The notes beneath the pieces are model-generated. The model saw only the letters and a list, made by a program, of their open reading frames with translations. It searched no databases and was not told where the DNA came from. A stretch of 25,667 nt of DNA, taken from assembly GCA_964200075.2 (NCBI GenBank), contig CAXNAA020000158.1:1-25667 (forward strand), read 5' to 3'. Origin of the DNA: Sphacelaria rigidula. Taxonomy: Eukaryota; Phaeophyceae; Sphacelariales. A program made the translations under genes and the position numbers. Shown here piece after piece: positions 8,023-17,625 of this stretch. Positions within the stretch are counted from its first letter, which is position 1, and each line of letters begins with the position of its first letter.

Positions 8023-9900
8023 CTGCAGCAAGTGGTCGGAGCAACAGTGATGGACAATAATATTATTACCACCGCTGGCACCTGGCCTGCAGCAGGCACA
8101 AAAATCACGTACGTTTGGGGACAACACTTCGATCGAATACTTTGGCACCAATTGAACACTACTCGAGGCACATACGTTACAGGAAAGGTTTGGTTAAGGT
8201 CTTTGCTACAGTCGAAATTGTCCATGTTTCGGGAGTGTTGCTTATGCGAGTCGTCGCTACCGCGCCAAGTATGCTACCTGACAGCGACGAGCGAACGCTG
8301 TCGCGTTAGCTGCTGGCATTTTTGAGATTGAGAGGAGCATGCACCAACTGCTACACAAATGCACAAAGATCCGAAACATGTGCTACAGCCTGGGAGAATA
8401 CGTGTCACTTGCTGGCCACTTGAACCTCTCCCGGGCTAAAAGTCCCCGTTTGTGACTATCAAAATATACTCATGTTATTTGTTAGGGCGGATATCGGCTG
8501 TATATGTAGTAGGTGTTTCGAAGTACGCGTGGCATTTGCATTAGGTTTTATTCCATTCGCATATTGGTGTTGTGCTCCAATTTGGCGTCCTCCGCCCCGA
8601 CCCCTGGCTCCTCACAACTTTGAGCTACCCAGTCACTGTCGTTTAGCTACTCGGTTGCAACACCTAATAACAAAGCTATCAGCCAACTCCTTTGAGACAT
8701 CTCGCTTGCAAGCAAGTCAAGAGCACTTCTCTGCACGCTAAAGTGAGTCTGTGTTCTGTATGATGCGGTGCCGGTTCGGCTCAACGGTTCGGACTCAATG
8801 GTGTGTAAGCCACGAGCTGGAGTGTTGCCGCACTCGACTGCAGTTATTTATTTCGGTCGGGCGCTTGTTTAGGGCAACCCCCGACCTGGTGTGTTCCTTG
8901 ATAGTGATGCCCGCATCACCTCGTGACCCGACTACCACATGGTGCCCAACCAAGAAGATAAGCAATACTGCATAGTCGCATCGCTGTAGGGCTGCACTGT
9001 TTTGCATATTGTCTGCATACTGTGAAGCGAAACGCTCAGGCTTTCTGTTCGGCTTGAGGCAGCCAGACAACCGATTGCGCGTTTTTTCTTTCTGTCCCCA
9101 ACAAATGTTTCGCGCACCGGCTAGCTTCTCGAAGACACCATCGGCTGAGCGAATCGGAGCTGTGACACGCAGCTTTATCGTATGCTTGATACTTGCCGTG
9201 CCAACCCGGCACCATGGGTAAATCCCATCGTTCACCCTTCTACACGACCCTGTGCGTGCACGGCTTGGTACCCCACGCACACCCTTGCTAAAACAGAACG
9301 TTGCAGACAGCATGTGTCCGTACACGCGATATCACAGGGAAAACAAGCGAACTCTAGAAAAAATCCTGTTCATACAACGTGTTACAGGGCACATACTCCC
9401 ATCCCCTTCAGAGAAGTTACGGCGGGCGCGTTGTGGTTAACATGTTTTGTAGTCTGGAGGTAAGTGCTGTTGAGCCACTTTAGACTCTAGAGAGTGAAGT
9501 ATCCCGAGACGAAAACCCTCGTACGTGCGTGCGCAGAGTACACATAGCTAGCGGTTGGGTGTAGAGTCCATCTGGAGATATGTGTATATAGGCTGCTGAC
9601 TACTTGTGAAACGTCAGGTATTGCGAGACCGTACTCCGCGTGCAATCTTGATGGTTCAGATGTCTCCTTTATGTCGAACTCCTGTTAGCTCTGGTGCCCT
9701 GTCTACGCATGTTAGCCGCCGTACGTAGTCCCACGGTGTTTGTCCTGTATTGTGTGCGGTGGCAGCGTGTTTGCGCTGTCTGCAACTTGGTACAGACGAA
9801 CACTGAGCACACGTGCAGGACTGCCCGAGAGCTTGTTTGGGTCATTCTTCGCGTGTCCAACTGCCATGGCCGCCGACAATGAAGCATCTGTGCCGTTGTC
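8023..9900. other. No gene assigned; expected location of the missing 5' exons
   Basis: The N-terminal exon or exons of the LRR gene should lie here or further right on the minus strand. I looked for a signal peptide, a W-x-G cap motif, or an exon ending G|GT in phase 1, and found none convincing. The longest frame (8795-9325, minus, 176 codons) is Arg/Cys-rich and has no LRR or membrane character. The frame at 8472-8741 (plus) is likewise unassigned. Confidence 0.4.
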
Positions 9901-9909
9901 AACTTGGGG

Positions 9910-10170
9910 GGCGAAAATGTTCTACGCCCCACGATGACGACAGCCCAAGTATGATTTGATTGATGTGTGGCACTATGAAAAGTCATTTGCGTGAGTCGAG
10001 TAGTCTTGTATTCGCCTCCGCTACTCATCACGACATGTCGCCACAACGCGTGCACCTTCCCATCCGCCTAAGTTTTGACACGTCCCATCTACTCGACAAG
10101 CGGTATGTTCACTCCACTTCATGGGGCAAACTATCGTCACTTCACATCATGGGGCGAACAACATTTCGCC
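9910..10170. mobile_element. Putative MITE with imperfect ~26-bp terminal inverted repeats
   Basis: GGCGAAAATGTTCTACGCCC at 9910-9929 continues to CACGATG at 9936. This is matched in inverted orientation by CATCATGGGGCGAACAACAT... at 10145-10170, with a few mismatches and one indel. The 261-bp interval has no coding capacity. No target-site duplication was evident. A further CATGGGGCAAAC copy at about 10119-10131 suggests internal rearrangement. Confidence 0.4.
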
Positions 10171-10850
10171 ACGACACTCCGAGGGCCTCGTGGCTTCTCC
10201 ACATCGGCAAACTTCGGGCAACTAGTGCGGTTGCTCGGCAGCAGTAGATATACCGAATGTATAAGATATTATATGCCGGGCTCACGCCTTCATCATTTTG
10301 TTTCGTCTACCTTTCAACTACTGTAGCGTTCCGCTGGGTTTGATGTCTCCCTTCACAGTGGCCTATATTAATTTTGTATTCATTTATTTCATATCCACAT
10401 ATTTATTCATGTGGGGTTTAGGAATTATTTCATGTTTTCATTTCTTTTGCACAACGATTATCATTTCACTATTCGTTAGGACATTTGATCTTTGACGCCA
10501 TGTTACGTTTTCCAGCTTTTTTTTCCCTTCCCCACCTACTCTTGCTTGCAGTTCATCATTACTATTTTTGCTTTTCCGCTGCTACACTGTTGCACCGATG
10601 TCTTCTATCCCATTATTCCTCGCTTTGCTACAGTACTTCTATAGCAGCGCCTTCGTTGCTGTCCATGAACATCAGACGAGTTCACACTAAAACTACGCCC
10701 CTCCCATTCGCGCCTGCCGCTTTCATCATTTGATTATGCTTGCCCCGAACGCACCTGCGCAATGCCAGGACCCATTCGTGGTCGTTGTTGCCGCATCGTA
10801 CCTCACCAATGATCGAGAGCTTCTCCCCTTGTTTGTTTTTTCTGTGCATG
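10171..10850. other. T/C-rich intergenic sequence, no gene seen
   Basis: The plus strand becomes strongly pyrimidine-rich from about 10280. Long T/C-rich frames on the plus strand and Lys/Glu-rich frames on the minus strand are consequences of this composition. Core-like words of the adjacent ~50-bp array (such as CTTTTCCGCT at 10571-10580) appear already in this stretch, so the array may extend here in decayed form. Confidence 0.5.
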
Positions 10851-11140
10851 TTTTCCTCTTCCGCTTCCTCTGTCTTCTGTTTTTTCATACAATCATTAGT
10901 CGCCTCTTTCGCCACTGTAATATTCTTATTTGTAGCCTTTTCTGAATGTTTTCTCCTCTTCCGCTTGCCCTCAGTTTTATGTTCATTTTCTCATTGTCTT
11001 CAACGTTCCTATTCCGCTACTATTCAATTTTTTGTTACTTTCTCCACACGTTTTTTCCTCTCCCGCTGATATTTTCTTGCTGTCAATTTCTTCCGATGTA
11101 TTCACGTCTTTTCCCCTCTTTCGCCATTACACTGTTTTAT
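10850..11140 (+). repeat. Degenerate ~50-bp pyrimidine-rich tandem array
   Basis: A core TCCTCTTYCGCY recurs with its CGC at about 10862, 10910, 10962, 11015, 11064 and 11122, a spacing of 48-58 bp. Each core is followed by a T-rich half with a TTTTNTTCATT-like segment. The units are too diverged for a recent array. Weak further copies may exist on both sides. Confidence 0.6.
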
Positions 11141-11880
11141 ACTAGTGACCCCTTTCCCTTATCGTCTGCGTTTAGCAGTGGTATCCCACTATGCATATTT
11201 CACGTCAATTTCTCTTTCCACTGGCTCACATACTGGTATTGTTTCTCTTCTGTTCCCCTGTCTACCGTATGGTACCCCTTGATTTTCTGCCGTTTCTTTC
11301 CTCTCGCTGTCCACATTTTATACTCCTATCCTCTCCACTTCCCGCGGTAATTTCAGTCTACAACCATCTTCGCTATTTAAATTGCTACCGTCATGCTGCG
11401 AGCGTATAGCTCGTCCATCCATGGTGTTATTTTGGCGACAATTTTGCGAGCGACCTTGCCTGATGCATGAAAGTACATCCCAGATACACCTATCTTGAGA
11501 AACCTACGATGGCAGACTTCAGGGACGATCGCTAAGCGCAACGAAAGCCAACTCGGAGTAACGGGAGAGATCGGGCATCGACAGCGGCTCCACCAATCGC
11601 GGCCGACGGAGATTTTGCTAGACATCGGAGAAGGTGATGTGACCAGATGTCGGTAATGTTGTGGCGGAAGGTTAATATGTGAGACGGTACTCTTTTAACC
11701 TTGGCGCGTCAGGCGTTTTTGCGCTACCATCCCTGCTCAGAGTACGTTTTCCCGATGCACGTAGTAGGATCCGTGATCGTACCCCTGCCTCTGACATCCC
11801 GACTCACGGGTCCGTAACATGCCCCGAGAGTAGCGGAGGTCGACTCAAACACATCTAGGGTAGATTCCTGTCACACCTCC
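11141..11880. other. No gene recognised
   Basis: The pyrimidine-rich character fades by about 11350. Beyond that only short frames occur, such as an 82-codon minus-strand frame at 11377-11625 with no recognisable domain. The right part (11,650-11,880) borders the first Ty3/gypsy remnant and may hold its diverged upstream coding sequence, but nothing can be assigned. Confidence 0.4.
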
Positions 11881-11886
11881 CTCCGC

Positions 11887-12303
11887 GTGCAGCACGTTCC
11901 AATAGTGTTGCTCGACTCACTCGCCTCCAAGGTAGATGCGGCGGAGAGACGGGAGCTTGTGGACATCCTGCTGGGCTTTCTCGACACTGGACTGATCTCC
12001 ACGGACCCGAAGCACGGAACCGAAGCAAGTTCTGGTCACCATCAATGGGGAGCTAGAACTACCCTCGTTCACGAGTACTGCACACTATTCGCAGCAAATC
12101 GACGCCACTTTTTTGCTGAAAAGCGTCACGTACCTCCCCAAGCGGTAGACCTGAGATCGCCCGCACAGCACCGATCGAGGTTCCGTAACAGGTGTCAGTC
12201 CTGGTCATTCCGCACAGTCAGCAAACGAACGAAGGTAGGCAAAGTGCTCTCCGCAGAGGGGGAGACGCCTAGTTCATCTGCAGACCTCTACCTGGGGACA
12301 TAG
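11887..12303 (+). pseudogene. Possible Ty3/gypsy pre-RT segment
   Basis: The frame contains SKVDAAERRELVDILLGFLD followed by a Lys-His-Gly and a Gly-Ala-Arg element. This resembles the segment just before reverse transcriptase in gypsy polyproteins (an acidic helix, then a variable loop, then GxARP). No RT motifs follow. The link rests mainly on its position, 200 bp upstream of an integrase remnant on the same strand. Confidence 0.3.
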
Positions 12304-12489
12304 TGGCGAATGATCGTGCTCTGCAGACCCTCACTAACGCATCCAATCCGAGCGCCAGCAAGGAGACCCTTTTCTGGAACAGGTGTGATCGGAGCTGAGG
12401 GAAAAGCGACTGCCGAAACGGTAGATGAGAGGTGATCTGAGTACAAAATAGAAGCGATAACTAGGGGTCGATGAGAAGGAGCTACCGGC

Positions 12490-13320
12490 GGTTCCAAAAA
12501 TGAGGATAGTCGACCTGTTAGCACTCGTTCATACATTCCATGAAAATGTAGCGGTAGGCGCCACCCTATCCACGATGCGTGACCGCTTCCTGTTGTTAAC
12601 GAGGACGAAATATATCTGGCATGATGTGCTGCCATGTAGTTGCAGGAGGCCCAAGGGATCAAGCAGTCGTCAAACGGCCGTGAGGTGGGAGCGTGCGGTA
12701 GACCCGTGGGACGAGGTGGAGATCAACTTGCCAATGCTTGAGGTAATGTTGCATTCACATTGGTACATCTGTCAGGCAGTCGACCTCGCTTCCCGATTCC
12801 CATTTGGTTTCACACAGCCATCGAAACAAGCCAACGGGGTAGTCTATGCCCCCGCGGAATGTGCATAACTTCCGATGTCCCACAAAAGATTCGCCGAACA
12901 GAGGCGAAGAGTTCAGCGTGGAGTAGTCACCCATCTGTGCAGGTGACTGAAAGAGGACATCGCTTTCCGAAGCGTCAGATCTGTCACGCGGTCAGGACGC
13001 AGTCGAAAGATCGGGAGGATGGCTGCTGGGCATGTTGTCAGAACTTTGCAAGTCATGACGTCAGGTGGGATGAGCACGCCTCATTGGCTCTTTGGATCAA
13101 GCACACATTGCTTGACACGCTGCTTCCCTCTGACATGTCACTCTCCGAGTGGCCGTGTCGACGCAAAACCTCGCACATCGCTAAGCTGACTTGCACCTCT
13201 CTCACAAGAAGCAGAACCGAGAGTAGGACGGGACGCTTTCGTAGAACCGCGCAAACAGCACCTATGCAAGGTAAGACTGGTGATGGATCCGGAGAGAGAG
13301 ATCTTAACGTGTCGGGATAA
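12490..13320 (+). pseudogene. Ty3/gypsy integrase remnant, copy 1
   Basis: Decayed integrase spread over three frames. At 12500-12868 are an HHCC-like region (ALVHTFHENVAVGATL, then CSCRRPKG) and the start of the catalytic core (WDEVEINLPM, later VDLASRFPFGF), with Asn where the first catalytic Asp is expected. At 12915-12970 another frame has VVTHLCR-stop-LKEDIAF. At 12990-13052 a third frame keeps GQDAVERSGGWLLGMLSELC with the catalytic Glu. At 13063-13200 the frame returns with RWDEH..LALWIKHTL. The second Asp is not recognisable. Integrase normally inserts the element cDNA; this copy cannot be active. Confidence 0.72.
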
Positions 13321-14320
13321 TAACGGCCGGAAACTACAGCACTAGTACACGGTACCTTGAAATTTAAGAAAGATCGATGACGGCACGCAGTCTGGAGGTG
13401 GTGATGCAAGGACACAAAAAACGTACGCGTAAGATAGTCCGCCCGATGTCAACCCGCATCTCGTTACTCGCCTCACCTGAGATTTTCAATCGCTGACGGG
13501 TTCGCCTAGTTTGCCTGAAGACCAGACTATAGGGCGACGCCAACCTTTAACCCAAAATTTTCACCTTCTCACCCTGATAGACCGTCGCGAGTCTAAATTC
13601 AGGGGAAAAAATCAGGCTGGAAATAGCGAGGAAGGGCCCAGGATGGAGCAATGTCGTAGTGGCTACCAGGAAGCGGAGTCCTGGAAAGCCTCACGCTTCC
13701 ACCAGTGGACGGGTTCCACGCCCTTTGGCATCTGCACCACCCAGCCAAGGCATCAAGTATGTCATCCCGCCCGAGCACGCCATGACGCTGTGCCGCGCAG
13801 TGATGCTCCGAACATGTTCCCCATGGGTTTCACATTCTGAGAGGATTTTGACGGAGCTGGGCAGAAAGGACAAGTGTTCGACGGCGGCAACCTTTCCGTA
13901 GAGTGACACGACGACGAAGACTACGAGGGGTCTTCACGTAGAGAACTCCAGCAAGTGGCCCTGACGAGCGAGCCCATACATCAACGAAGCAGAGAAACAC
14001 ATTATTATTGTACGAAGGAGAGAACACAACACAGTTATGGGTGCACCTGACCCCCCCAATATGGCACAAAAAGTGTCACCGACCAAAAGCACGGACAGAC
14101 CGGAGATCTTGTTCATCCCCTGATTATGCACGCCGTAAAATCCCCCAGAGTACTTGTGATTTGAGTAGGGTTTCCACTGCACTATTTCCCATTTTCGCCG
14201 TCCCGGACTACGAGCCACGGCCTGCTTCGGCTACTCATCGGCGTATATTTGTGCAAGCTACAATCTGACACGATTGCGGAACCAAAGGAGTTATGGTGAA
14301 GATAATCGCGAAAAACCCAT
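13321..14320. other. Unassigned; possible downstream part of gypsy copy 1
   Basis: A plus-strand frame at 13659-13901 (80 codons) and its shadow on the minus strand are the only notable frames. The plus frame is Pro/Ser/Arg-rich with no identifiable domain. No LTR, polypurine tract or counterpart of the C-terminal pol region seen at 20.6-21.2 kb could be found. Confidence 0.35.
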
Positions 14321-14375
14321 GTTTTTTTTCACTCAATATGTTATATAAGTCGGATCCCACTGATATGAGACAAAT

Positions 14376-14759
14376 TCACGCATCAAATCGTAGCTGCTGT
14401 TTTGGCGCAGATGATGCAATAAACCGCACCCCAATCGATGGCCTTGGCAATGAGTAATCGGAGCGACCGTTTGGGCTATGAGCGCAAACCAGCGCCTCCA
14501 ACCCTCGCCGATTTCCACGACATGCGGAAACCTCACCCCTGTCCAGCGGCCTCTCAGAATAGATTACACCCATGAATGACTTTTGATAGTGCAGATGGTC
14601 GATACATCGGAGTCGTGGAATCTTTGACAGCTGTAGAGTTTGAACCCTTGACCGAACCCCTAGAAGCTCCTGTGTCTGCGAGACATTCACCCGTCTGTGC
14701 ATTGCTCGTGATAGTGGCAAGAGTAGCGCTCGTTCTCCTGCACCCGGTGCCACCACCAC
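14376..14759 (-). CDS. Unrecognised 127-codon frame
   Basis: This minus-strand frame starts with ATG at 14759. It is Arg/Leu-rich without visible domain, signal or repeat. It overlaps a second minus-strand frame (14687-15022) in another register. No neighbour gives context. It is probably non-coding. Confidence 0.15.
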   Translation of the reverse strand: MVVAPGAGERALLLPLSRAMHRRVNVSQTQELLGVRSRVQTLQLSKIPRLRCIDHLHYQKSFMGVIYSERPLDRGEVSACRGNRRGLEALVCAHSPNGRSDYSLPRPSIGVRFIASSAPKQQLRFDA

Positions 14760-14808
14760 GCCACCATCGATAGCGTAGCTAAGTATCTGATCTCACCTGG
14801 CGGCACGT

Positions 14809-15060
14809 ATGGGCAAACTCTTAACTGAAGGAGAAAAGAAAGCCGCAGAGCAAGCTGGCATTCAAGAAGAGAGAGCAGTATCCGCAACGGCAACACACTC
14901 CAAAAGCCGTCATAGACATCACGATGAGTCGCACGAACGAAAGCAAGAATCATCTTCGCGACCTCGCAGCACCGAAGCGAAAATTGTAACACTAACCCTA
15001 AGCCTAACCACAACGAAGGCATACCGAAAACCCTCGTATACCTGGCATATCACGGTTTGA
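14809..15060 (+). CDS. Unrecognised charged 83-codon frame
   Basis: The frame is rich in Glu, Lys, Ser, Arg and His (GEKKAAEQAGIQEERAVSA and a following SKSRHRHHDESHERKQESSS stretch). That is a low-complexity, disordered composition more like real coding sequence than most frames here. It ends in a Thr/Leu run translated from ACACTAACCCTAAGCCTAACC, a short telomere-like string. No function can be given. Confidence 0.22.
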   Translation: MGKLLTEGEKKAAEQAGIQEERAVSATATHSKSRHRHHDESHERKQESSSRPRSTEAKIVTLTLSLTTTKAYRKPSYTWHITV

Positions 15061-15090
15061 GGTGTACACTGGAATGCCCTGACCCTTATT

Positions 15091-15300
15091 AGAGGTGTCT
15101 TAAACTCGGTTCCCGGTTTCCTGGTTTACTCGCTGCCTCTAAGCATTGTACTATTTTTTCAAGTGAAAATGATGGCGATTTATAGGAGGACCTAACCTGG
15201 CGGTCAAAGGGTCTCATCATCTGATGAATCGCCCCACTTTCACTTGAAAAAATGGAACAAGATGAACCAGGAAACCGGGAACCAAGTTTGAAATACCTCC
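15091..15300. mobile_element. Putative 210-bp MITE with long terminal inverted repeats
   Basis: The left end AGAGGTGTCTTAAACTCGGT (15091 on) and the right end read in reverse, GGAGGTATTTCAAACTTGGT, match at most positions. They share the perfect outer word GGTTCCCGGTTTCCTGGTT and a second perfect inner block ATTTTTTCAAGTGAAA (15153-15168 and its complement near 15238-15253). The left arm has ~15-20 extra bases between the blocks. A ~45-bp loop contains AAGGGTCTCATCATC. ATT flanks both sides, a possible 3-bp target duplication. No coding capacity, so a non-autonomous DNA transposon is the best reading. Confidence 0.7.
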
Positions 15301-15795
15301 ATTATTCGGCATGTCGATCGATCGTTACGAGCCCCTGAACCAGACGAGATGTTGCGCAACAAGTGTACCTCTGCCGCAGCACTCTGTAAAAATTGAAGGA
15401 CCAAGCAGTCTCATCAAACCAATAAATTTGACTCTACGGAGTATATGTCTTGAGATTCAACTGGTCGTCATCGATCACATAGGTACTTTTTGCAACCGGA
15501 GGGCGGCGGCAAGCCACTGAGACAACTACATACCGATATCATCTCTGCAACCATGCTGGAGGTATATATCTCTACCCACACTGTACCTATCGAGACGTTC
15601 TTTACGATTTGCCAACAACCATTCTAGCTGGAAACGGGTGTCCCATAACCCATACCCAACAAGTAAGAAAAAATGGATCACATTTCAGCTGGGTCGGCAT
15701 GCCGTGTGCACATAGCCCCAGCGCCAAGAATACTGTATGTGTCTATCCGCAGATACCAGGTACCGAAAACATGTTTCGCCATCAACCAACTAAGT
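15301..15795. other. No gene recognised
   Basis: Only short frames are present (69 codons at 15311-15520 and 62 codons at 15609-15797, both plus strand), without recognisable motifs. The stretch separates the inverted-repeat element from the 173-bp tandem array. Confidence 0.5.
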
Positions 15796-15799
15796 GAGG

Positions 15800-16320
15800 G
15801 AAAATCAACCTACACTCCAAGGGGGGGTGGATCGTGCAATGCAATCGAGTCATCTACCCGTCGACTAACCAACTTCGGGAATATCAACCTGCACTCCAAG
15901 GAAAAGTGGATAGTGTGATACTCTAACGTTGAGAACGGTACATCCCGAAAAGGGGTCTCAACGTCGGCCACATACCAACATCTTCATGCAATCGAGTAAT
16001 AAAGCCGATGTGAAAACAAGCACATCTCATTGTCCACCTGGCAAGCTAGGAAACGGTAACCTACACTTCAGGGATGATGGGAGGTGCAATTCACTAGGGT
16101 TGGGATCGGTGTATCGCTGTGGAAAGGATCTCAACGCCGGGCGTATAGCGACATCATTATGCAATCAAGTCATATACCCTATGTGAAAACAAGCACATCT
16201 CATCGTCAACCTGCCAAGCTGGGAAACGGTAACCTAAACTTCTAGGGATAATGAGAGGTGCAATTCACCAGTGTTGGGGACGGTACAATGCTGTGAAAAG
16301 GGTCTTAACGGGTCTTAATG
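15800..16320 (+). repeat. Tandem array of ~173-bp units (three copies)
   Basis: Several words recur at a 172-174-bp spacing. GGTCTCAACG-type words lie at about 15953, 16126 and 16300. AACCTACACTTC-type words lie at about 15886, 16058 and 16231. GCAATCRAGT lies at 15988 and 16161, and ATGTGAAAACAAGCACATCT at 16008 and 16181. Units 2 and 3 are closest to each other. An extra half-length copy of the AACCTACACTCC word at 15807 lies 79 bp before unit 1. An isolated GGAAAGGGTCTCGACGCTGG at about 17075 is a detached fragment of the same family. Confidence 0.75.
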
Positions 16321-17230
16321 CCGTTCGAGATCATCCACCTACTATACCCAGCTTTACAATCATTTACGTTTCACAACACGCGTGAGGTTCTAGCGGGCAT
16401 TTTTTGTTTTTCATCATATATCGTCGTACAGTACACTGTCCAAATTCACGTGTTGGCCCAGAGAGTTTGTCACAAACAACCGCAGGTTGGAATACATCAA
16501 CCCTTCCCTTGAAAAACGTTTGTCCCGCCGAGACGGAGAAAACCTACTAAGCAGTTTTTCAGTTAAACTGTCACTACAGCTCAGATCCTCTGGCATCTCA
16601 CCCTACTGTTGAAACAAGATAAGCGTATTACAGTGCCACAAATCACGTCCCGATATTCGTCGGGAACACAATGATCAGCAGCCGCCTGCAGGCACGCTCA
16701 CCGCCACTATTATGATTCGTCCCGAGAATTGTCATGTAACTGACTTAGCTTCACCCACAAAATAAAAACCCATCACAGCGCGGATAATCATGGGAACCGC
16801 AAACACCTTGACAACATCCATGAAAACCCGCGGCACCACGCTACTTCGTGCAGTACTCACTTCTGGGACATGTGTCCCGCGATTAATCTTCACCATGAGA
16901 CGCGAGGCCTCTCAACCAGATAGTACGTACGTGAGTTCAATACATACTCTGACTATGATAGCAAATCCCACCGCATGTAACTGCCAAAACATGAAAAGGC
17001 AAGTACCTCTGTACCGTGTCATCTAATCAGTATAATAGACTATACTGAAAAGCCTGTTCACTCGAATACCTCGTGGAAAGGGTCTCGACGCTGGTCAAGA
17101 TTTAGACTTTGTCCACAAGTGCCAGTGAAACATTTCTCCATTGGTATGATTTCTCCCAGGTGAACAAACTGGATTGCGAAAAGAGAGAGTTGAACAGGGG
17201 ATGCAACAGTTTCTCTATCGCACACGCTGT
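16321..17230. other. No intact gene; two faint LRR-exon-like traces on the minus strand
   Basis: Frames are short. On the minus strand near 16598, GEMPEDLS..DSLTEKLLSR resembles the first half of an LRR exon but lacks a good donor at 72 nt. Near 16697-16731 a donor-like G|GTGAGC follows MTILGTNHNSGG. Both may be chance. A fragment of the 173-bp repeat sits at about 17073-17100. Confidence 0.35.
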
Positions 17231-17235
17231 CTTAT

Positions 17236-17597
17236 CTAGAAAGCTTCTGCATCTGCGTCAGAATTAATAGGGGGAGAGCTGTCACCGCGTGTGCCATCTT
17301 TAGCCATCATTATGTCCTCATCTTCTTCCCTTGTGGGGCAGTCTTTCAACTTGTGTCCTTTCTCACCACACTTCACGCAATAGCTTTCCGGGCAATCGGT
17401 TGCGTAGCGCTAAACCATCTGTTTACGTACCCAATACCTTCGTTTTCCCGGTTCTTCGTCACCTCTGCTTCTCTTATCTTCTTTCTTGACATTCTTGATG
17501 CGTTTTTTCTACCACCCTTTTTTCGACCGCTCCCTCCCTTGATACAAGTACACCGTGCGGCATTCAGTCCGTTACGTGACCCCTCCGCCATCAGCAA
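17236..17597 (-). pseudogene. CCHC zinc-knuckle (gag-like) remnant, frameshifted
   Basis: The minus strand encodes CVKCGEKGHKLKDC (17338-17379), a perfect CX2CX4HX4C zinc knuckle of the retroelement nucleocapsid type. An acidic tail follows to a TAG at 17236-17238. Upstream, another frame (17597-17373) is strongly basic (GRKKGGRKNASRMSRKK), as usual before a knuckle. The two parts are in different registers, so the sequence is broken near 17395. It is opposite in strand to the gypsy gag that starts at about 17.84 kb and therefore belongs to another element. A cellular CCHC protein is an alternative. Confidence 0.6.
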
Positions 17598-17625
17598 CCG
17601 ACGTTATGGGGAGGAGGGGTCACGT
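17574..17625. repeat. Perfect 13-bp inverted repeat at the junction of opposed gag remnants
   Basis: ACGTGACCCCTCC (17574-17586) pairs exactly with GGAGGGGTCACGT (17613-17625) around a 26-base loop. It sits where the minus-strand zinc-knuckle frame begins and the plus-strand gag leader starts. It may mark an insertion border. Confidence 0.6.

Noticed and set aside
8795-9325. 176-codon minus-strand frame upstream of LRR exon 1
   Set aside because: It was considered as the missing N-terminal exon, but it has no signal peptide, cap motif or usable phase-1 junction, and its composition is random-like.
10682-10915. Lys/Glu-rich 77-codon minus-strand frame
   Set aside because: The composition follows from the T/C-rich plus strand and the adjacent tandem array, so there is no independent sign of coding.
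14991-15016. Telomere-like string ACACTAACCCTAAGCCTAACC
   Set aside because: It has only two or three imperfect units and lies inside the window, so it cannot be called an interstitial telomere.
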